Below, one piece after another: positions 9,738-20,690 of a stretch of DNA of 64,000 nt (positions within the stretch are counted from its first letter, which is position 1; each line of letters begins with the position of its first letter). Source of the stretch: Chondrus crispus. Taxonomy: Eukaryota; Rhodophyta; Florideophyceae; Gigartinales; Gigartinaceae. The stretch spans positions 4,308 to 68,307 of the forward strand of contig NW_005179169.1 in the NCBI RefSeq assembly GCF_000350225.1, read 5' to 3'. The translations under genes and the position numbers were made by a program. The notes under the pieces were generated by a model. That model worked only from the letters and a program-made list of their open reading frames with translations, did not search any database and had not been told where the DNA came from.

Positions 9738-11370
9738 GGGTCCACAAATGGGTCTACAGGGGAGCATGAGGATGCTCCTTGCAGTGACGAGCGTGTTTTG
9801 ATGGGGCAAAGAACAAATGTGGCCGCACGGGTCACCAACATGAGACTACAATCTAAAATTCATGCGTTAACAGACGGTAGGATACCAGCGTCACAAGCGT
9901 TCGCAAAGGTATCCTGTGTCCATCGGTCAGATTATCGAGTTCAAAACGTTCTGATGAGCGAGATACGAGCTCCAAAATGGCGGTTATGAATCGATGAGGA
10001 CGCAAAAAGGTGGTAAAATGCAAGCGGCCGCAGTGTTGACTTCGAAAGTCTCTCACACCAACTACAACTTTAAATGTGTATCGCATGTGGAAGACGTAAG
10101 CTCAAAGGCTTTCGAATGTCGCAGTCGTGCTTTGTCGAGCAATTTGAAATCTGAAAAAGAAAACAGGGCGCCTGTCGAGGGCGATGGCATTGCGCGTAAC
10201 TTAGAGAGTAGGTTTTGGGCTTCTCTTGATAATGTTCCCCTAAAACAGTGGCCACGGCGATCGGCGGTTGGGTTGCAGGGGAACAAAGGGGGTTCTCGTG
10301 GAGATCGGCACGAATCCGCGGCGCGAACGTTGCTCGGCCTGTCGCAACTGAGGTGAAAGTGCCGCGGGGAGGTGGCCCAAAATGAGCCGGATGGCCTGGA
10401 GAGCTGCCATCCAAAGATTTTTGGTACCGGGAAACTGGCCAGTACTGGGGTAAAATGACCGATTTTTTGAAAATTCTAAACCGACCCAAATTGAGCCGGT
10501 GAGAAGGGTACAGTACCCGGACTGCTGTACTAAATCTGAATTTATCAAACTTGAGTATTGTTTGGTGAGGAGAGGAAGAAACAGCGAATAAACGTGTATG
10601 GATGAGGAATTTTAATTGGTAAGGTGCTCTACTTTGAAGAAGAGTTTTTTTTTAAATAGAATTCAGGGTGGGAAGCAAATCGTATCCCTTCTCCTAAACG
10701 ATTTACTGTACAACACAGATGTACCGTACCTGGCGAGTCTGCAAGCAGCCAATAATCAAGTATTACGCAACACTACCCTTCGCAGGGAAGTGCATGACTC
10801 CATACTCATGCAGTATGGAGAGTGATTCCATGTTTCGTTGTGGTATCTTTGTCCTATCGCCATATCTGACTGGAGATTGTGGGGTGAATGCCTTGGAAAC
10901 TGGTGTTGGAATTATGTAATCCATTTGCCATGTGGTTCCAGCGTGAACTGCCTTCTGCCAACCTTGCCACAGGACGGTGGAAAAACAAGGCGTCGGCAGA
11001 ACAGAAGGTACGCCCCTTAGCGGGGGATAATGCGGTGTACTGAAGAAGGGACCAAATTCGATGCTGCCTCTGGTCGTCTCAAAGTGCATGGTTTATCCTG
11101 GTTTATCTCCATGCTTCGTACGCTACACTCTCTGGAAAAAGAAAAGAGGGAAGTTTGGTTTTAGCGGTGGCCACCAAGCGGCTCGCCACAGAGTGGACAT
11201 ACCGTACACCGTACAGTACATCTGTTCGACGTTGACATGACGTGCATCGGGCAAGGATCGAGCGGCAAGGCGACAAACTACCGTATGTTGACATGTGCAA
11301 CGTACGGTAGACCAGTCGGGTGCCTCCGTCCCCGTTTCCTGACGTGTTGGCGACCGCGACACGCCATATC

Positions 11371-11413
11371 GCAAGATTGCAAGATCGCAAGATTGCAAGA
11401 TCGCAAGCAAGAT
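11371..11413. repeat. 8-bp tandem array
   Basis: Alternating GCAAGATT and GCAAGATC units, four full copies plus a partial one. Confidence 0.85.
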
Positions 11414-11924
11414 TTCTGCGTCCGTACGGTACAGCGCATGGGAAATGTGGCTGGGAAAGTGTTTGGCGGCTGCACGCAGGCTTGGTGGACAGGTCATTGG
11501 GCGTGACAGATTCTCGTTATTTCCTGGACGTGATAGTTGGATGCAGGCGGGGCCGGCGGGAGGGGAAAAGTGGGAGGGCGGCGAAAGCGGGAAGGCTTTA
11601 CGTGAGCATCTGATCTAATAAAGGGCGGGGCTGGTTTCAACGTTAGGAAGCGAAAAGGAAGGCGGAAAGTGGTGCCTGATGAGGCCGTTGGCCCGGCGAG
11701 GGCACGCGGAAGAAGAGGTTTTAGCACAGGGCGCAAGCGGTATAATTGTTGCGGTGTTACTGTACGTTGGTCTTGACGCACGACTGTAAGTGCACGTGCT
11801 TGCCCGGCGATGACGGGGCCCAATGGAACGTTGCCGCTCGGAAACACAGAAGCGCGGGGACGATGATGTGGCCACCTTGCCGGGATCACAAGTTGCGTGG
11901 GTCGCCTCGGCATGCAGCCGACGG

Positions 11925-11980
11925 ACATGGAAATTGACGTGGAAGTCGACGTGGAAATCGACGTGGAAATCGAGTGGAAA
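11925..11980. repeat. 12-bp tandem array
   Basis: Four units close to ACGTGGAAATCG plus a partial unit. On the minus strand it reads as a repeated hydrophobic/basic tetrapeptide, but no gene is supported there. Confidence 0.85.
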
Positions 11981-12779
11981 TAAGGTGCGTCGGCCGGTAT
12001 GCGGCACTTTTTCTGTACGCCATCCGTCCACCCCCGCCATCGGAGCATCCCCATCTGAAGCCGTAGATGCTGTGTACAGACACAGCCTCTGAAACTTGTC
12101 CACGTGCCCAATCAATGATGAAGGTAGCAAGGTGGGCGGTGGTACAGTGCGGATTTCGGGCCAACGCTTCAGGCGATGGAGGCGGCACAGTCGTAATTAC
12201 AGCTGCGGCATGTTTACCCATGCTGCCCCGCGCGGCGGTTTACGGGGGCTGGCGCGTCGTCACCCGCATGAAACATTACAGAGACATGTTCCAAGCGCTT
12301 CCAGACCGCAAACGTCACCTCCATCCCCGCCAATGCCGCGCACCGTTCCAAATTCCTACATTTGTACCTCTAGCGCGTCCCTACGTCCGAGCGACTGCCA
12401 TTCTTCCACGTACCCGTCCATGCCCCTGGAGGTACAGTATCTTCTGTACAGCTCGCATTCCTCAACATTCCCCCGCCCCGTTTCTTCAGTATCCACGGGG
12501 CGTGCCATGAGTTCAAACCTTCTCTTTCCCTTCGCCTGCACCCCTCTGCCCACCCGCACTCACACTTCCTTTCCCTCCTCGCTTTCCACCATCACCGCTC
12601 TTCCGCCCCCACCCGTTTCCACCAACCCCCCCTTCCCTCCTCGCCACCTACGCCTCACTGCTCTAAACTGAAATCTTCCCACCCCCCTCGTCCCGCCGTT
12701 ACTTTCTCCTACTTGTTCACCTCGTTCTCCTATCTACTACCTGCTTTTCACCTTCCCGACCCCGCCAACCACCCCGAAA

Positions 12780-14459
12780 ATGTCTTCGACAGACCCTCCT
12801 ACTCAGATGCGTATCCACGTCGACCCGAGCGGCGATGTCGAGTTCTCAGTGTCCCTCACGGGCTCTGTCGATCCCTCAATCGTCGCCACTATGGTTGCTG
12901 CCGTCCGAGCCGGCATCGTCAACGCCCCCCCGCCCCCGCCGAAGCCCCCCGTTCCAGCACCCCGTTCCCCGCCCTCCTCTCTGCACTCCACTGAACCGTC
13001 CCTCCTCCGCAACCCACCACTTCATCATCAAGACCCAAACTCGGACCCCGACCAGGACACCGCCACCCCCAACGGCGGATTCGACGAAGTCGAATCCCCC
13101 GACTCAACGCCCATGCTTTCAGTCCAGCAGATTGCCGCCCGTCTCGATGCTGCCCACGCTGACGACCATTCTTTCCCACATTCCTCCACCCCGTCTGACT
13201 TCACCCGATACGACCATGTCCGCGAGTTTGCCTCCTCACCCTCGCTATGTCTCGCAAGCACACATCACTGTGTCCAGCAGTTCTCTCATCAGCGACCAGC
13301 CGTCCAACCATCTCAGCCCCCACCGCTCGCCTGTACCGCCCCAGACGCACAGAAGCAGCAACACCTCAGTTGCTCCTTTCCCGCCAAGCGAAGCATCCAT
13401 CCTGACCGCAGCGAGTCTAATCAAACACTCTCGTACCCATTTCCCACACGCCCCATCCGCATGCAGTCGCTTCCTGCTGGTTCCAAGTACCAGTCTATCA
13501 ACGACATCTATTTCGCCGAGCCCAGTTCCTGCATTCAAGTTCACGCCATGCCCCAGCCGAAATCCGTCTCTGCCTTCCCTGCTCGCCCACCCCTTCTCAC
13601 ACCCCCTCAGTCTCGACGGCTCTCAGATGCCCATCACGACGTCACGGCCCACGGGTCGCACCGTTCCACGCCGCGCAGGGATCGCGTCACGGCTGCGGAT
13701 GTGTATGATAAGGGCGCGAGCTCGCGCTCCCTTCGGAAGCGGAGGTCTTCGGAAGTCGATGTCTCGTGCCCAACCTTCTACGACGGCGAGCACGAGCGCA
13801 CAGATGCTCCCTTGAGTCGGTATGTACAAATGAGCGAGGGAGAAGAAGACTTTGACGCTTTTGAAAATGTGGAATACGTGCTTACCGAAAGATATCGAGA
13901 CGACCCGAGGGCATCCGCTGTCGATCCAGACGTAAACACGCCAAAGTCAGGTGCTTGGCGCTTGATTTCTTCCATTGGCAGTCCATTTACAAAACGTAAG
14001 ACAGATGCAGACGAGGACGTGTACCAGAGTACCTTGGCGATGGGTCAGAGCCGGCTGCAACCCAACAAGGCTGCGGGCAAGGGCCGCCGGCAACTGACAT
14101 TTTTCGGACTTCGAGGAACGAAGAACGATGACGTGTGGTTAGAGTTTTCTTGCTCACTACCTGTGGAACGGTTGCTTAACGAGGTGGGTAAGATTACAAA
14201 GTCGCTCGGATATCAGGTGTGGAGGCGACCAAGCGAGAATAAGTTGCGATGCATTCGACAACTTAACCATCGTCACGAAATGCACATGGTCATTTTCGTC
14301 GGGTCTATCCGGTTACCAGAGGGGATTGTGAGCATGGTTCGATTGAAGAGGGCGAGGGGAGATAGGAATAGAACCCCGGCGTGGCGGTACAGCAACTTCT
14401 ACCGCGAGCTCATGGAGCGCTTGCAGCGAAATGGTATACCGGTGACTTCAGATAGCTGA
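12780..14459 (+). CDS. Disordered protein with C-terminal KA1-like domain, no kinase domain
   Basis: Intron-free 559-residue protein. Residues 1-430 are rich in Pro, Ser, His and Gln and look disordered. The last 110 or so residues (LTFFGLRGTKNDDVWLEF onward) match the kinase-associated 1 fold: an early strand, the helix VERLLNEVGKITKSLGY, then strands with LRCIRQL and MVIFVGSIR, VSMVRLKRARGD, and a final helix ending before the stop. KA1 domains normally end MARK/AMPK/CHK1-type kinases, where they bind acidic lipids or inhibit the kinase. Here no kinase domain precedes it. It could be a stand-alone membrane adaptor or regulator of a separate kinase. The ATG at 12780 lies in a clean context after a C-rich leader. 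Confidence 0.75.
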   Translation: MSSTDPPTQMRIHVDPSGDVEFSVSLTGSVDPSIVATMVAAVRAGIVNAPPPPPKPPVPAPRSPPSSLHSTEPSLLRNPPLHHQDPNSDPDQDTATPNGGFDEVESPDSTPMLSVQQIAARLDAAHADDHSFPHSSTPSDFTRYDHVREFASSPSLCLASTHHCVQQFSHQRPAVQPSQPPPLACTAPDAQKQQHLSCSFPAKRSIHPDRSESNQTLSYPFPTRPIRMQSLPAGSKYQSINDIYFAEPSSCIQVHAMPQPKSVSAFPARPPLLTPPQSRRLSDAHHDVTAHGSHRSTPRRDRVTAADVYDKGASSRSLRKRRSSEVDVSCPTFYDGEHERTDAPLSRYVQMSEGEEDFDAFENVEYVLTERYRDDPRASAVDPDVNTPKSGAWRLISSIGSPFTKRKTDADEDVYQSTLAMGQSRLQPNKAAGKGRRQLTFFGLRGTKNDDVWLEFSCSLPVERLLNEVGKITKSLGYQVWRRPSENKLRCIRQLNHRHEMHMVIFVGSIRLPEGIVSMVRLKRARGDRNRTPAWRYSNFYRELMERLQRNGIPVTSDS

Positions 14460-15196
14460 GAGGAGTGGTGATGAGTTCGCTAACGCATCACGCTTTTTGT
14501 CCCGCCTTGCACGGAAGAGCTCCTCAGACGTGCTCAAGCTTGGTGCTACTGCTCTTGCCGGCGATGGAAGCCACGTTATGTCAAAGGTTTTTCGGAGGGT
14601 GTGTGTGTGTGTGCGTAGGACATGTGCCAAATATTTGATTCGTCGTCGAAAGCATAGCTCAAATTGCTAATCATTGCGGCCACGTCATGCGCACTTTTAT
14701 TCTGTCTGTGGACACTGTCCACAGGACCTTCGCATATGGGAATGCGTGGTCAGCAGTTGCGATTCACCTGTATGAGGAAAATGCTAATTTTAGAAGCTGT
14801 CATGCTAACATTATACATTTGCTCTAGTTTATGAAGATTAAGACTGGGCTTTGATATTCACATCGGTCTTGTTCAACACAGGCCGCCATGTGGTTTATTG
14901 TTTTACCTCTTTGACCGCCGTTAGAGGTGCATCGGTCCGCCATACGTCTCGGTCTGTTACGCGGTCATAAATCTAATATTTTTGTCGCAAGCAAGGGGGG
15001 CACAGACCCCTTCGGCGTTTCAGGCCGCATTCGGTTTGTACGCGTTGAAGGCAATTTCCGCACTAGTTGCCCTCTCGTTGACCTCACAGACTCCCGCTCT
15101 CTGAGACGGCACATGAATTGCAGAACGGGTAGAAAGCCCAAAACAAGAGTTTCAAGTTTACACAGACGCCATTGGGCTTCTTCAGTTTACATGAAG
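14460..15196. other. Intergenic between two convergent genes
   Basis: A short (GT)n microsatellite lies at about 14598-14613. A plus-strand frame running 14927-15397 overlaps PSMB1 exon 2 in antisense and has no recognisable domain. The rest should hold both 3' untranslated regions. Confidence 0.45.
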
Positions 15197-16297
15197 TCAG
15201 TCCGATCGAAGCTCGAACTTCTCTATCTCCACGCCCTTGGCCGTCACCTTGGCCAATTCCACGATATCTCCAGTGTAAATGTCACGTTCACCGGCGGACG
15301 TAAACGCGTCCTTTACGAGTTCGACGCACGGTTCCAAAGACAGTTCCTCTGGCTTCTTCTCCGGTGCCGTTTGCCTAAACTCGACCTGATTATCTAGGAT
15401 CGGCTGCAAAAGATTCTGTCCCGTACCGCTGCAAACTGCACGCACTTTCTCATGCGAACCAATGGCATCGTATGAATAGCTCCAGCCGTGCCCTGCTCAG
15501 ACGCACACAGCAAAAAGTAGAATTAGCATAGCGTTATGCGTGTTAGTATTGTCTGTACAGTTAATCTCGCCCAATTGTCAGCCTACGCAGAACGCCTCTG
15601 AAATGGTTCCCTGAATCTAAGCTTGTCCAATACTCTCTTACAAGACATCACCGCGCTCTTCTTGGGAATCCGGTGTCGCGTCAAGGTTGTAGAGACTGCG
15701 CTGCGACTAACGTCATGCGTTATCTGTCATCGGCGCTGGCAAAGGTGTGATAAACTACTCGGGATTGGAATTCTTACCTTCAGCGTCAATACCGCCCAAA
15801 ACATTGAAGGTGTAGTAGGGCTGAAAACGGCGATAGTACAACATCGTGGAAAGCATTTGTGAAATTGCTGTGAGCGACATCTCCTGATGGTGTGCATACT
15901 GATATTGTGTCAAGCGGATCCTCAACACCTTATGCAAAACGGCGATATCACTCTGCATTCCGCTGCTCGCGAGCACGCATTTGTCCGTCAATTTGATGAT
16001 TCTGCTCACGTTCCTTGACGGTACCGAATAGCCAGAGCCTAGTCTAGTATCACTCGCGATGACGGAGTAATCCTTTCCCGACACCGCAACGACAGTTCCC
16101 CCATTGTTCTTGTACGGTTGGAAACGGCGCCCCATGGGACCGATCGCGCGTGGTTTGCCATGTGGGTTGGATGAGTTACCTACCTCCAATGGATCTTCGG
16201 GATCTACGTGCTCGCCAAGGGTGAAGCCGCGTGGGGCGTTTCCGGGAGCTGTGTATGGCAGTCCCATCACGGATGCGTTTGGACGGAGGACTGACAT
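15197..16297 (-). CDS. PSMB1: 20S proteasome subunit beta-6 (PSMB1 type), two exons
   Basis: Exon 1 (16297-15778) and exon 2 (15492-15197) join across an intron with donor GTAAGA and acceptor GCAG, giving 271 residues. Matching features are RRFQPYKNNGGTVVAVSG, IASDTRLGSGYSV, the KLTDK block, SGMQSD, LSTMLYYRRFQPYYTFN-type sequence, GGIDAEG, LLQPILDNQV and SAGERDIYTGD. These mark the non-catalytic beta-6 subunit of the 20S core, which shapes the inner rings of the chamber. The N-terminal region before RRFQPY is about 30 residues longer than in animals. The ATG at 16297 is chosen because it is the first in frame; upstream codons of the open frame lack ATG. Confidence 0.93.
15493..15777 (-). other. 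Intron of PSMB1
   Basis: Donor GTAAGA starts at 15777 and acceptor AG ends at 15493 (minus strand). Splicing joins IDAEG to HGWSYSYDAIG in phase 1, matching the family. Reading through gives a stop eight codons later. Confidence 0.85.
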
Positions 16298-18455
16298 TGC
16301 GAGCGAAACGAGAAACACAATTCGCCTCGTAGACTTGCTGAGCGTTTGAAGGTATGCGATAAACGGCCTTCGAACTTGTTTTGAAGTTGATGCTCGAGAA
16401 AGAGGCGTTCAACAAGAGATCGACGTAAGTTCACCCACGATCGATGAATGGTGCTCGGCAATGTGTGCTGGAATGCGGAGGTGAGACATGCGACAATTCC
16501 GTGATGCCTGGAAGACGAAGTAATTAGAAATTTGGACCCATTTTCCAAATGCAAAAGTACATAAATAATTAACAAACTTATGGATAGTGTTCACGTGTAC
16601 GCGTGTACCACTACGTGTAGCGTCAAAGGTCCACTCGCAGACTTCGGTGGTATTCACTTGCGTAGACGAATCGTCTGACCAAGACACGACACGCCAGAGA
16701 AGGCGGCAACAGGGCTCTTTTTCTATGTCGTACAGTGCAGAGCTGTAGCAGAATCTGATCAGCGAAAATTCACCGCACGAAAGTGCCATATTGCACGTAT
16801 CTTTGAAGTTCAAACTTCGAAGTGATTTGTCCAGAAGGACCCCAGACGTACGGAATGCATCCGTATCTGACTTGGTATATTTCGAGAGAAAAGAGCAGAG
16901 CGGAGCTAAAAACATGACGGTTTAAGCAAGGTGCATCCTGTCCGACTGCCCACGGAAAGGACTCTATCTCCACCCAGCGCAAAAGAAAGGTGTGAAGAAA
17001 TGACCAGCCCCCAGTTCAAAATTAGCGCTGGTCAACTTGGGATTGGCAACGTCATCATGTTACAGTTCAGTGCTCAGTACCACCCAAGAAGACAGCTACC
17101 ACGCGTCATGTTCACATCTAGTTTAAATAATTTTCCCTTATTTCAAGAAATATCGCTCAGGTGTCTGAAGACGACCTTTTCATGGCGGGTGGGATAGTAT
17201 CCCTCAGAACAGTGCACCTCCCAGGACAATAAAGATCGCGTTTCAACATATGGCTGCGATACTCCAAACCGGTGGGGGCTTTGAGCCTATCACCAGCCTC
17301 TTCGCCCCAAGGCACACTCACACTGGGAGGATGACGCCATCGAAAAAAGCCTCACAAAGGCTTACAGATTCGGCATTTTGAAAGAAGAATCTCAAGGTAC
17401 ATTTATCCAGTTACAGTATTTTTTGAGTATAGCGAACGTGACGGCGATACGGACAGACAAAAGCCATTGACATCGAACACTATCAAAAGCTACCGAAACG
17501 TAGACGAAGCTTTTTCGATAAATGGCTTGGCATTGAGAAGGCATGCATGGAGCCATGCCACAAAATTGCGTGAGGTATCCTTGAAAAGTAGTCCGACGCC
17601 CTCTGATGAGCAGGTGCAGTGATGCGTAAGGACATCGCCTTTGGTTAACTCCTTACACAGCATTACATCATGTCTGGAGAAAGCCAGCTTTGAATTCATG
17701 TATTCCATTGGACCACTTGTGCAAAAGGATCAAAAAGAATCCAATAACGAGTGCTTGACGTCTATTGCTGATTTCTGATTTTGATGGCTCTGGAGATCCA
17801 GCGTGATAGCTCAAAGAAACGATTGAATTAGCAAAATAATATAATTTGACTATACGTGACAATAACCGCACGATCGTGACAGATTGATCGTGTCCGCAAC
17901 ATCACGTCATGGGCGGCTTTCTCTCCTCCCAGCCTGCTACAATATTCTTGCCCAGCTGAAAGCACCACAGTGCAAAGACTTGTTCACTTTTACCGGCACG
18001 GTGAGAAGGATCCTCTCCCTCTCCACGCGAACTCTTACGTCAGGGCTTAGCAGTAGCCATGAGGAGCACCGAGTTTACAGGCCAAACACATTCATCAACC
18101 CTGTGGCTGCACGCTTGCTGGCGATATGTTTCTTCCTGATACACATTCCATCAAGGTGAAATGACACCAAAGCCGGGAGCTTGTGGTAAAGAGTAGAAAT
18201 CTCATCAAAAAGGCGAACATAAGCTTGTAAGGGTGAAAGAGCGATGCAAACAACTCAAGTTGCGGGCACCAACATCCTTACGCACACAGCCCAAATGTAG
18301 TGGTGCCCAAATGTAACAGAGTCCCCAAACCCATCACCTACTCTTTCCACGAAGTCAATAGTGTAGCTCTCAAGCAGACATGCTTTAGTGTTTGGATCTA
18401 TGATCTAATGAAGTAACACTTCACAGGAAGCGATACCGACGATTGACAACTTAGT
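16298..18455. other. Intergenic, no gene supported
   Basis: A minus-strand 168-codon frame (16915-16409) starts with ATG upstream of PSMB1 but shows no family motif and may simply be leader sequence. Other frames are short. No repeats noted. Confidence 0.4.
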
Positions 18456-20690
18456 CTACAAATTGTCCGGTACCACAAGTGGCTTTGAGGAGCTGCAGTA
18501 GCTAAACCCAGCAATCACGCGCTCATCCTCAACGAGTCGCCGTCTAGCTTTCGAAATTGGCCATAAGCTAGAGTCACCATAATTTGGATCGTCATGGTCG
18601 TTGTCCACGCTAATCTTGCCCCATTCGCTCATATCAAAATTCCTCAAATCGTCTTGTTCCGCTGCCGCTGCCATCTTTTCGCGTAGCGATATGTTAGTAT
18701 TTTGTTCTTGCTCACTTGCAATCCGGGATAACTTGGCGTTTCCGCTCGTAGGACTTGCGCGATTCCCATTCAAATTACCAAGGGACTTTGGTCTAAACAG
18801 TCGCTTTGTTTTTGTAGCCATTCGGTTTGAGCTTTCAATTTCATCTGATTCAGTCCCGGTGCTAGCCCCAGCTGGTATGACCGCAACCGGAGAGCTTTTC
18901 TCGCTCCCCTTACTGCCTATCGGAGATCCGTGCTCCGTCCCACTGCTCTTCGAATCCGACTGTCCTTTTCCGCTATCACCGCTTCCAACTGAAGTCTTGC
19001 GCAAGACCTGCGCAGACGGGGTCTCTCCGGGGTTGTTAGCAATGCGCGCAGTGACACATTGGGTGAGGGCATGTGGAGCTGGTGACGGAGGCGGTGGTGG
19101 AGGTACGGAATCCCGTACCGACCGTTTCAAGCGATGAGGAGGTCCCATTAGATTGCAGCGCTTGGCTTTTGCAAACAGGCCTCCCTCATCGTTTTCTTTT
19201 GTGTAGACCTTCTTCCAGTCAACACCAGCGAAGAATGAATGACCGCGAACTTCGATCATTCCTGCCATGCCGCAACCAAGTCTTGTTTCTGGATTCCAGT
19301 CTAACAATTTCTTGATCATAGATACCAGTTCTGGGGATGTAGTTGACGAAAACCTGATACGTCTATTATTCATGTTTGCGATGACTTGATCAAGGTCTCT
19401 GGCCTCATATGGGGTTCTTCCACGTAGAATATGGTACACAAACACACCATATGCCCACAAATCGATTGACTTTCCATAGTTTCTGACCGCAAGCATTTCT
19501 GGTGCGGCATAGGTGTGAGTGCCACAAATTGTATTTGTCAGCGCCCGATTAGGTATCAATTTACAAAGGCCAAAGTCTGCGAGACGAACATGGCCGCGGC
19601 TGTCCAACAAGACATTCTCCGGTTTCAGGTCTCTGTAAACAAAGCCAAGTTTGTGCAAATGCTCCAGTGCGAGAGAGACCTCGGCCGCAACACTTCTGAC
19701 TTGACTTTCTAGTAGTCGGCCTTGGTGAGTGCGAAGGTACTGATAGAGATCACCTCCATCATAAAAATCGATCGCCAAATAGAAATAAGCCCTTGTTTGG
19801 AAAGCGTAGCGCAATCTGGAGAAAAACGGGTGACCATCAACCATCTCCAGGGCAAGGCGTTCATCGAGAGCGTGTCGAAAACCGCTGCACGATTCAAACA
19901 CCTTGGCCTTGTCAATGACCTTCAAAGCAAGCTTTTCGCCAGTCTTACGGTCAGCTACGAGAAAAACTTTTCCGGACGCACCTTTGCCAATAGGACTGAT
20001 AAATTCGAAGTCGGAAATACCGACAGAGCGCTGTGACGCTGCCCCGATCAGAGCCTTCTCCCAGATGTCACACTCGCTCTCATCATCGAAGCGCAACCAA
20101 ATGGTCTGAGAATGATTTGGTTTAATAAGCCGGATGACAGCGCTCTTGGCGCCTCGCGACCTGACGACGTGACACTTGTGGACTGCAAAGACACCAGCGA
20201 TGACGTTTTCATTCCCCCTCTGCGATGTATGGACATGATGAGGGCGATAGACCTCATCATCGACGATAAGCACTACGATAGTACCTCTGAGTTCCAACCA
20301 ATATCGCTCAAACCTGGAGAAAACCGCGAGGCTACGGGCCGTCTTAACATAACCGAACGAACGAACCGTGGCCGGAATTCTCCTCACAAGCGCAAGGGGA
20401 TCGAAAAGGCGTGGCCCGGGCAGGGACGAAGGCCCATTCATTACTGAGTCTGGGTGTGCGGGCAGCGGAGCACGACTGGGATCATCGAAAGGCTCTGTAG
20501 GGCGGCGCGAGGAGCGAGAGAGGGAAGAAGAGAGACCGAGGGACCGGCGGGAGAAGAGAGTCGAACCTGTACGATTGCGGCGTGGTGCGGTGCGGGTGGA
20601 GGAGCGGGCGGAGCGGGCGGAACGGATGGAGGAGGGCTCTCGGGAAGATGTGGTGCTAGGGGCGGCAGAGCGCCGCATGGCACGGATCAT
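18456..20690 (-). CDS. Akt-like protein kinase: PH domain + AGC kinase + long C-tail
   Basis: Intron-free, 744 residues. Residues 1-100 are Arg/Ser-rich and look disordered. Residues about 112-215 form a PH domain ending in a Trp helix (SECDIWEKAL). Residues 227-487 form an AGC kinase with GKGASGKV, catalytic Lys257, YRDLKPEN (Asp354), DFG at 372-374, an activation loop with TNTICGT matching the PDK1 site, and APE at 396-398. This is the PH-AGC layout of Akt/PKB, which acts downstream of phosphoinositides. After the kinase core there are about 240 Ser/Pro-rich residues. The chain ends with IAGFSY (726-731), which fits an AGC hydrophobic motif, here pushed far from the catalytic domain. ATG codons at 20690 and 20678 are both possible starts. 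Confidence 0.88.
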   Translation of the reverse strand: MIRAMRRSAAPSTTSSREPSSIRSARSARSSTRTAPRRNRTGSTLFSRRSLGLSSSLSRSSRRPTEPFDDPSRAPLPAHPDSVMNGPSSLPGPRLFDPLALVRRIPATVRSFGYVKTARSLAVFSRFERYWLELRGTIVVLIVDDEVYRPHHVHTSQRGNENVIAGVFAVHKCHVVRSRGAKSAVIRLIKPNHSQTIWLRFDDESECDIWEKALIGAASQRSVGISDFEFISPIGKGASGKVFLVADRKTGEKLALKVIDKAKVFESCSGFRHALDERLALEMVDGHPFFSRLRYAFQTRAYFYLAIDFYDGGDLYQYLRTHQGRLLESQVRSVAAEVSLALEHLHKLGFVYRDLKPENVLLDSRGHVRLADFGLCKLIPNRALTNTICGTHTYAAPEMLAVRNYGKSIDLWAYGVFVYHILRGRTPYEARDLDQVIANMNNRRIRFSSTTSPELVSMIKKLLDWNPETRLGCGMAGMIEVRGHSFFAGVDWKKVYTKENDEGGLFAKAKRCNLMGPPHRLKRSVRDSVPPPPPPSPAPHALTQCVTARIANNPGETPSAQVLRKTSVGSGDSGKGQSDSKSSGTEHGSPIGSKGSEKSSPVAVIPAGASTGTESDEIESSNRMATKTKRLFRPKSLGNLNGNRASPTSGNAKLSRIASEQEQNTNISLREKMAAAAEQDDLRNFDMSEWGKISVDNDHDDPNYGDSSLWPISKARRRLVEDERVIAGFSYCSSSKPLVVPDNL

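Larger units (their letters stand above)
8474..10513 (+). mobile_element. pogo-like DNA transposon remnant A with nested MITE
   Basis: Terminal inverted repeats start CAGTACCCTTCTCACCGG at 8474 and, on the other strand, CTGTACCCTTCTCACCGG at 10513. Similarity continues for about 30 bases (through AATTTGGG). The right end abuts TA (10514-10515); the left is flanked by CA, so one target base may have mutated. A CAGTA start and TA target are usual for pogo/Tigger elements. Inside are a transposase relic (9130-9737) and an inserted MITE (8527-9011). The stretch 9738-10480 has no recognisable coding content. Confidence 0.7.
10514..12779. other. Intergenic with short tandem repeats
   Basis: Long frames open on both strands from 11100 to 12700 but none shows a recognisable domain, and they mirror each other's composition. 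The interval holds two small tandem arrays (separate entries) and GTACAGTAC-type palindromes near 10511 and 11213. The C-rich 12540-12780 part is probably the promoter and leader of the next gene. Confidence 0.45.

Noticed and set aside
12835-13815. 326-codon plus-strand frame inside the KA1 gene
   Set aside because: Overlaps the Pro/Ser-rich part of a gene whose C-terminal domain fixes the frame; composition alone keeps this one open.
14927-15397. 156-codon plus-strand frame
   Set aside because: Antisense to PSMB1 exon 2 for much of its length, with no recognisable motif.
16409-16915. 168-codon minus-strand frame upstream of PSMB1
   Set aside because: Starts with ATG but no motif, signal peptide or repeat supports it; chance leader frame is likelier.
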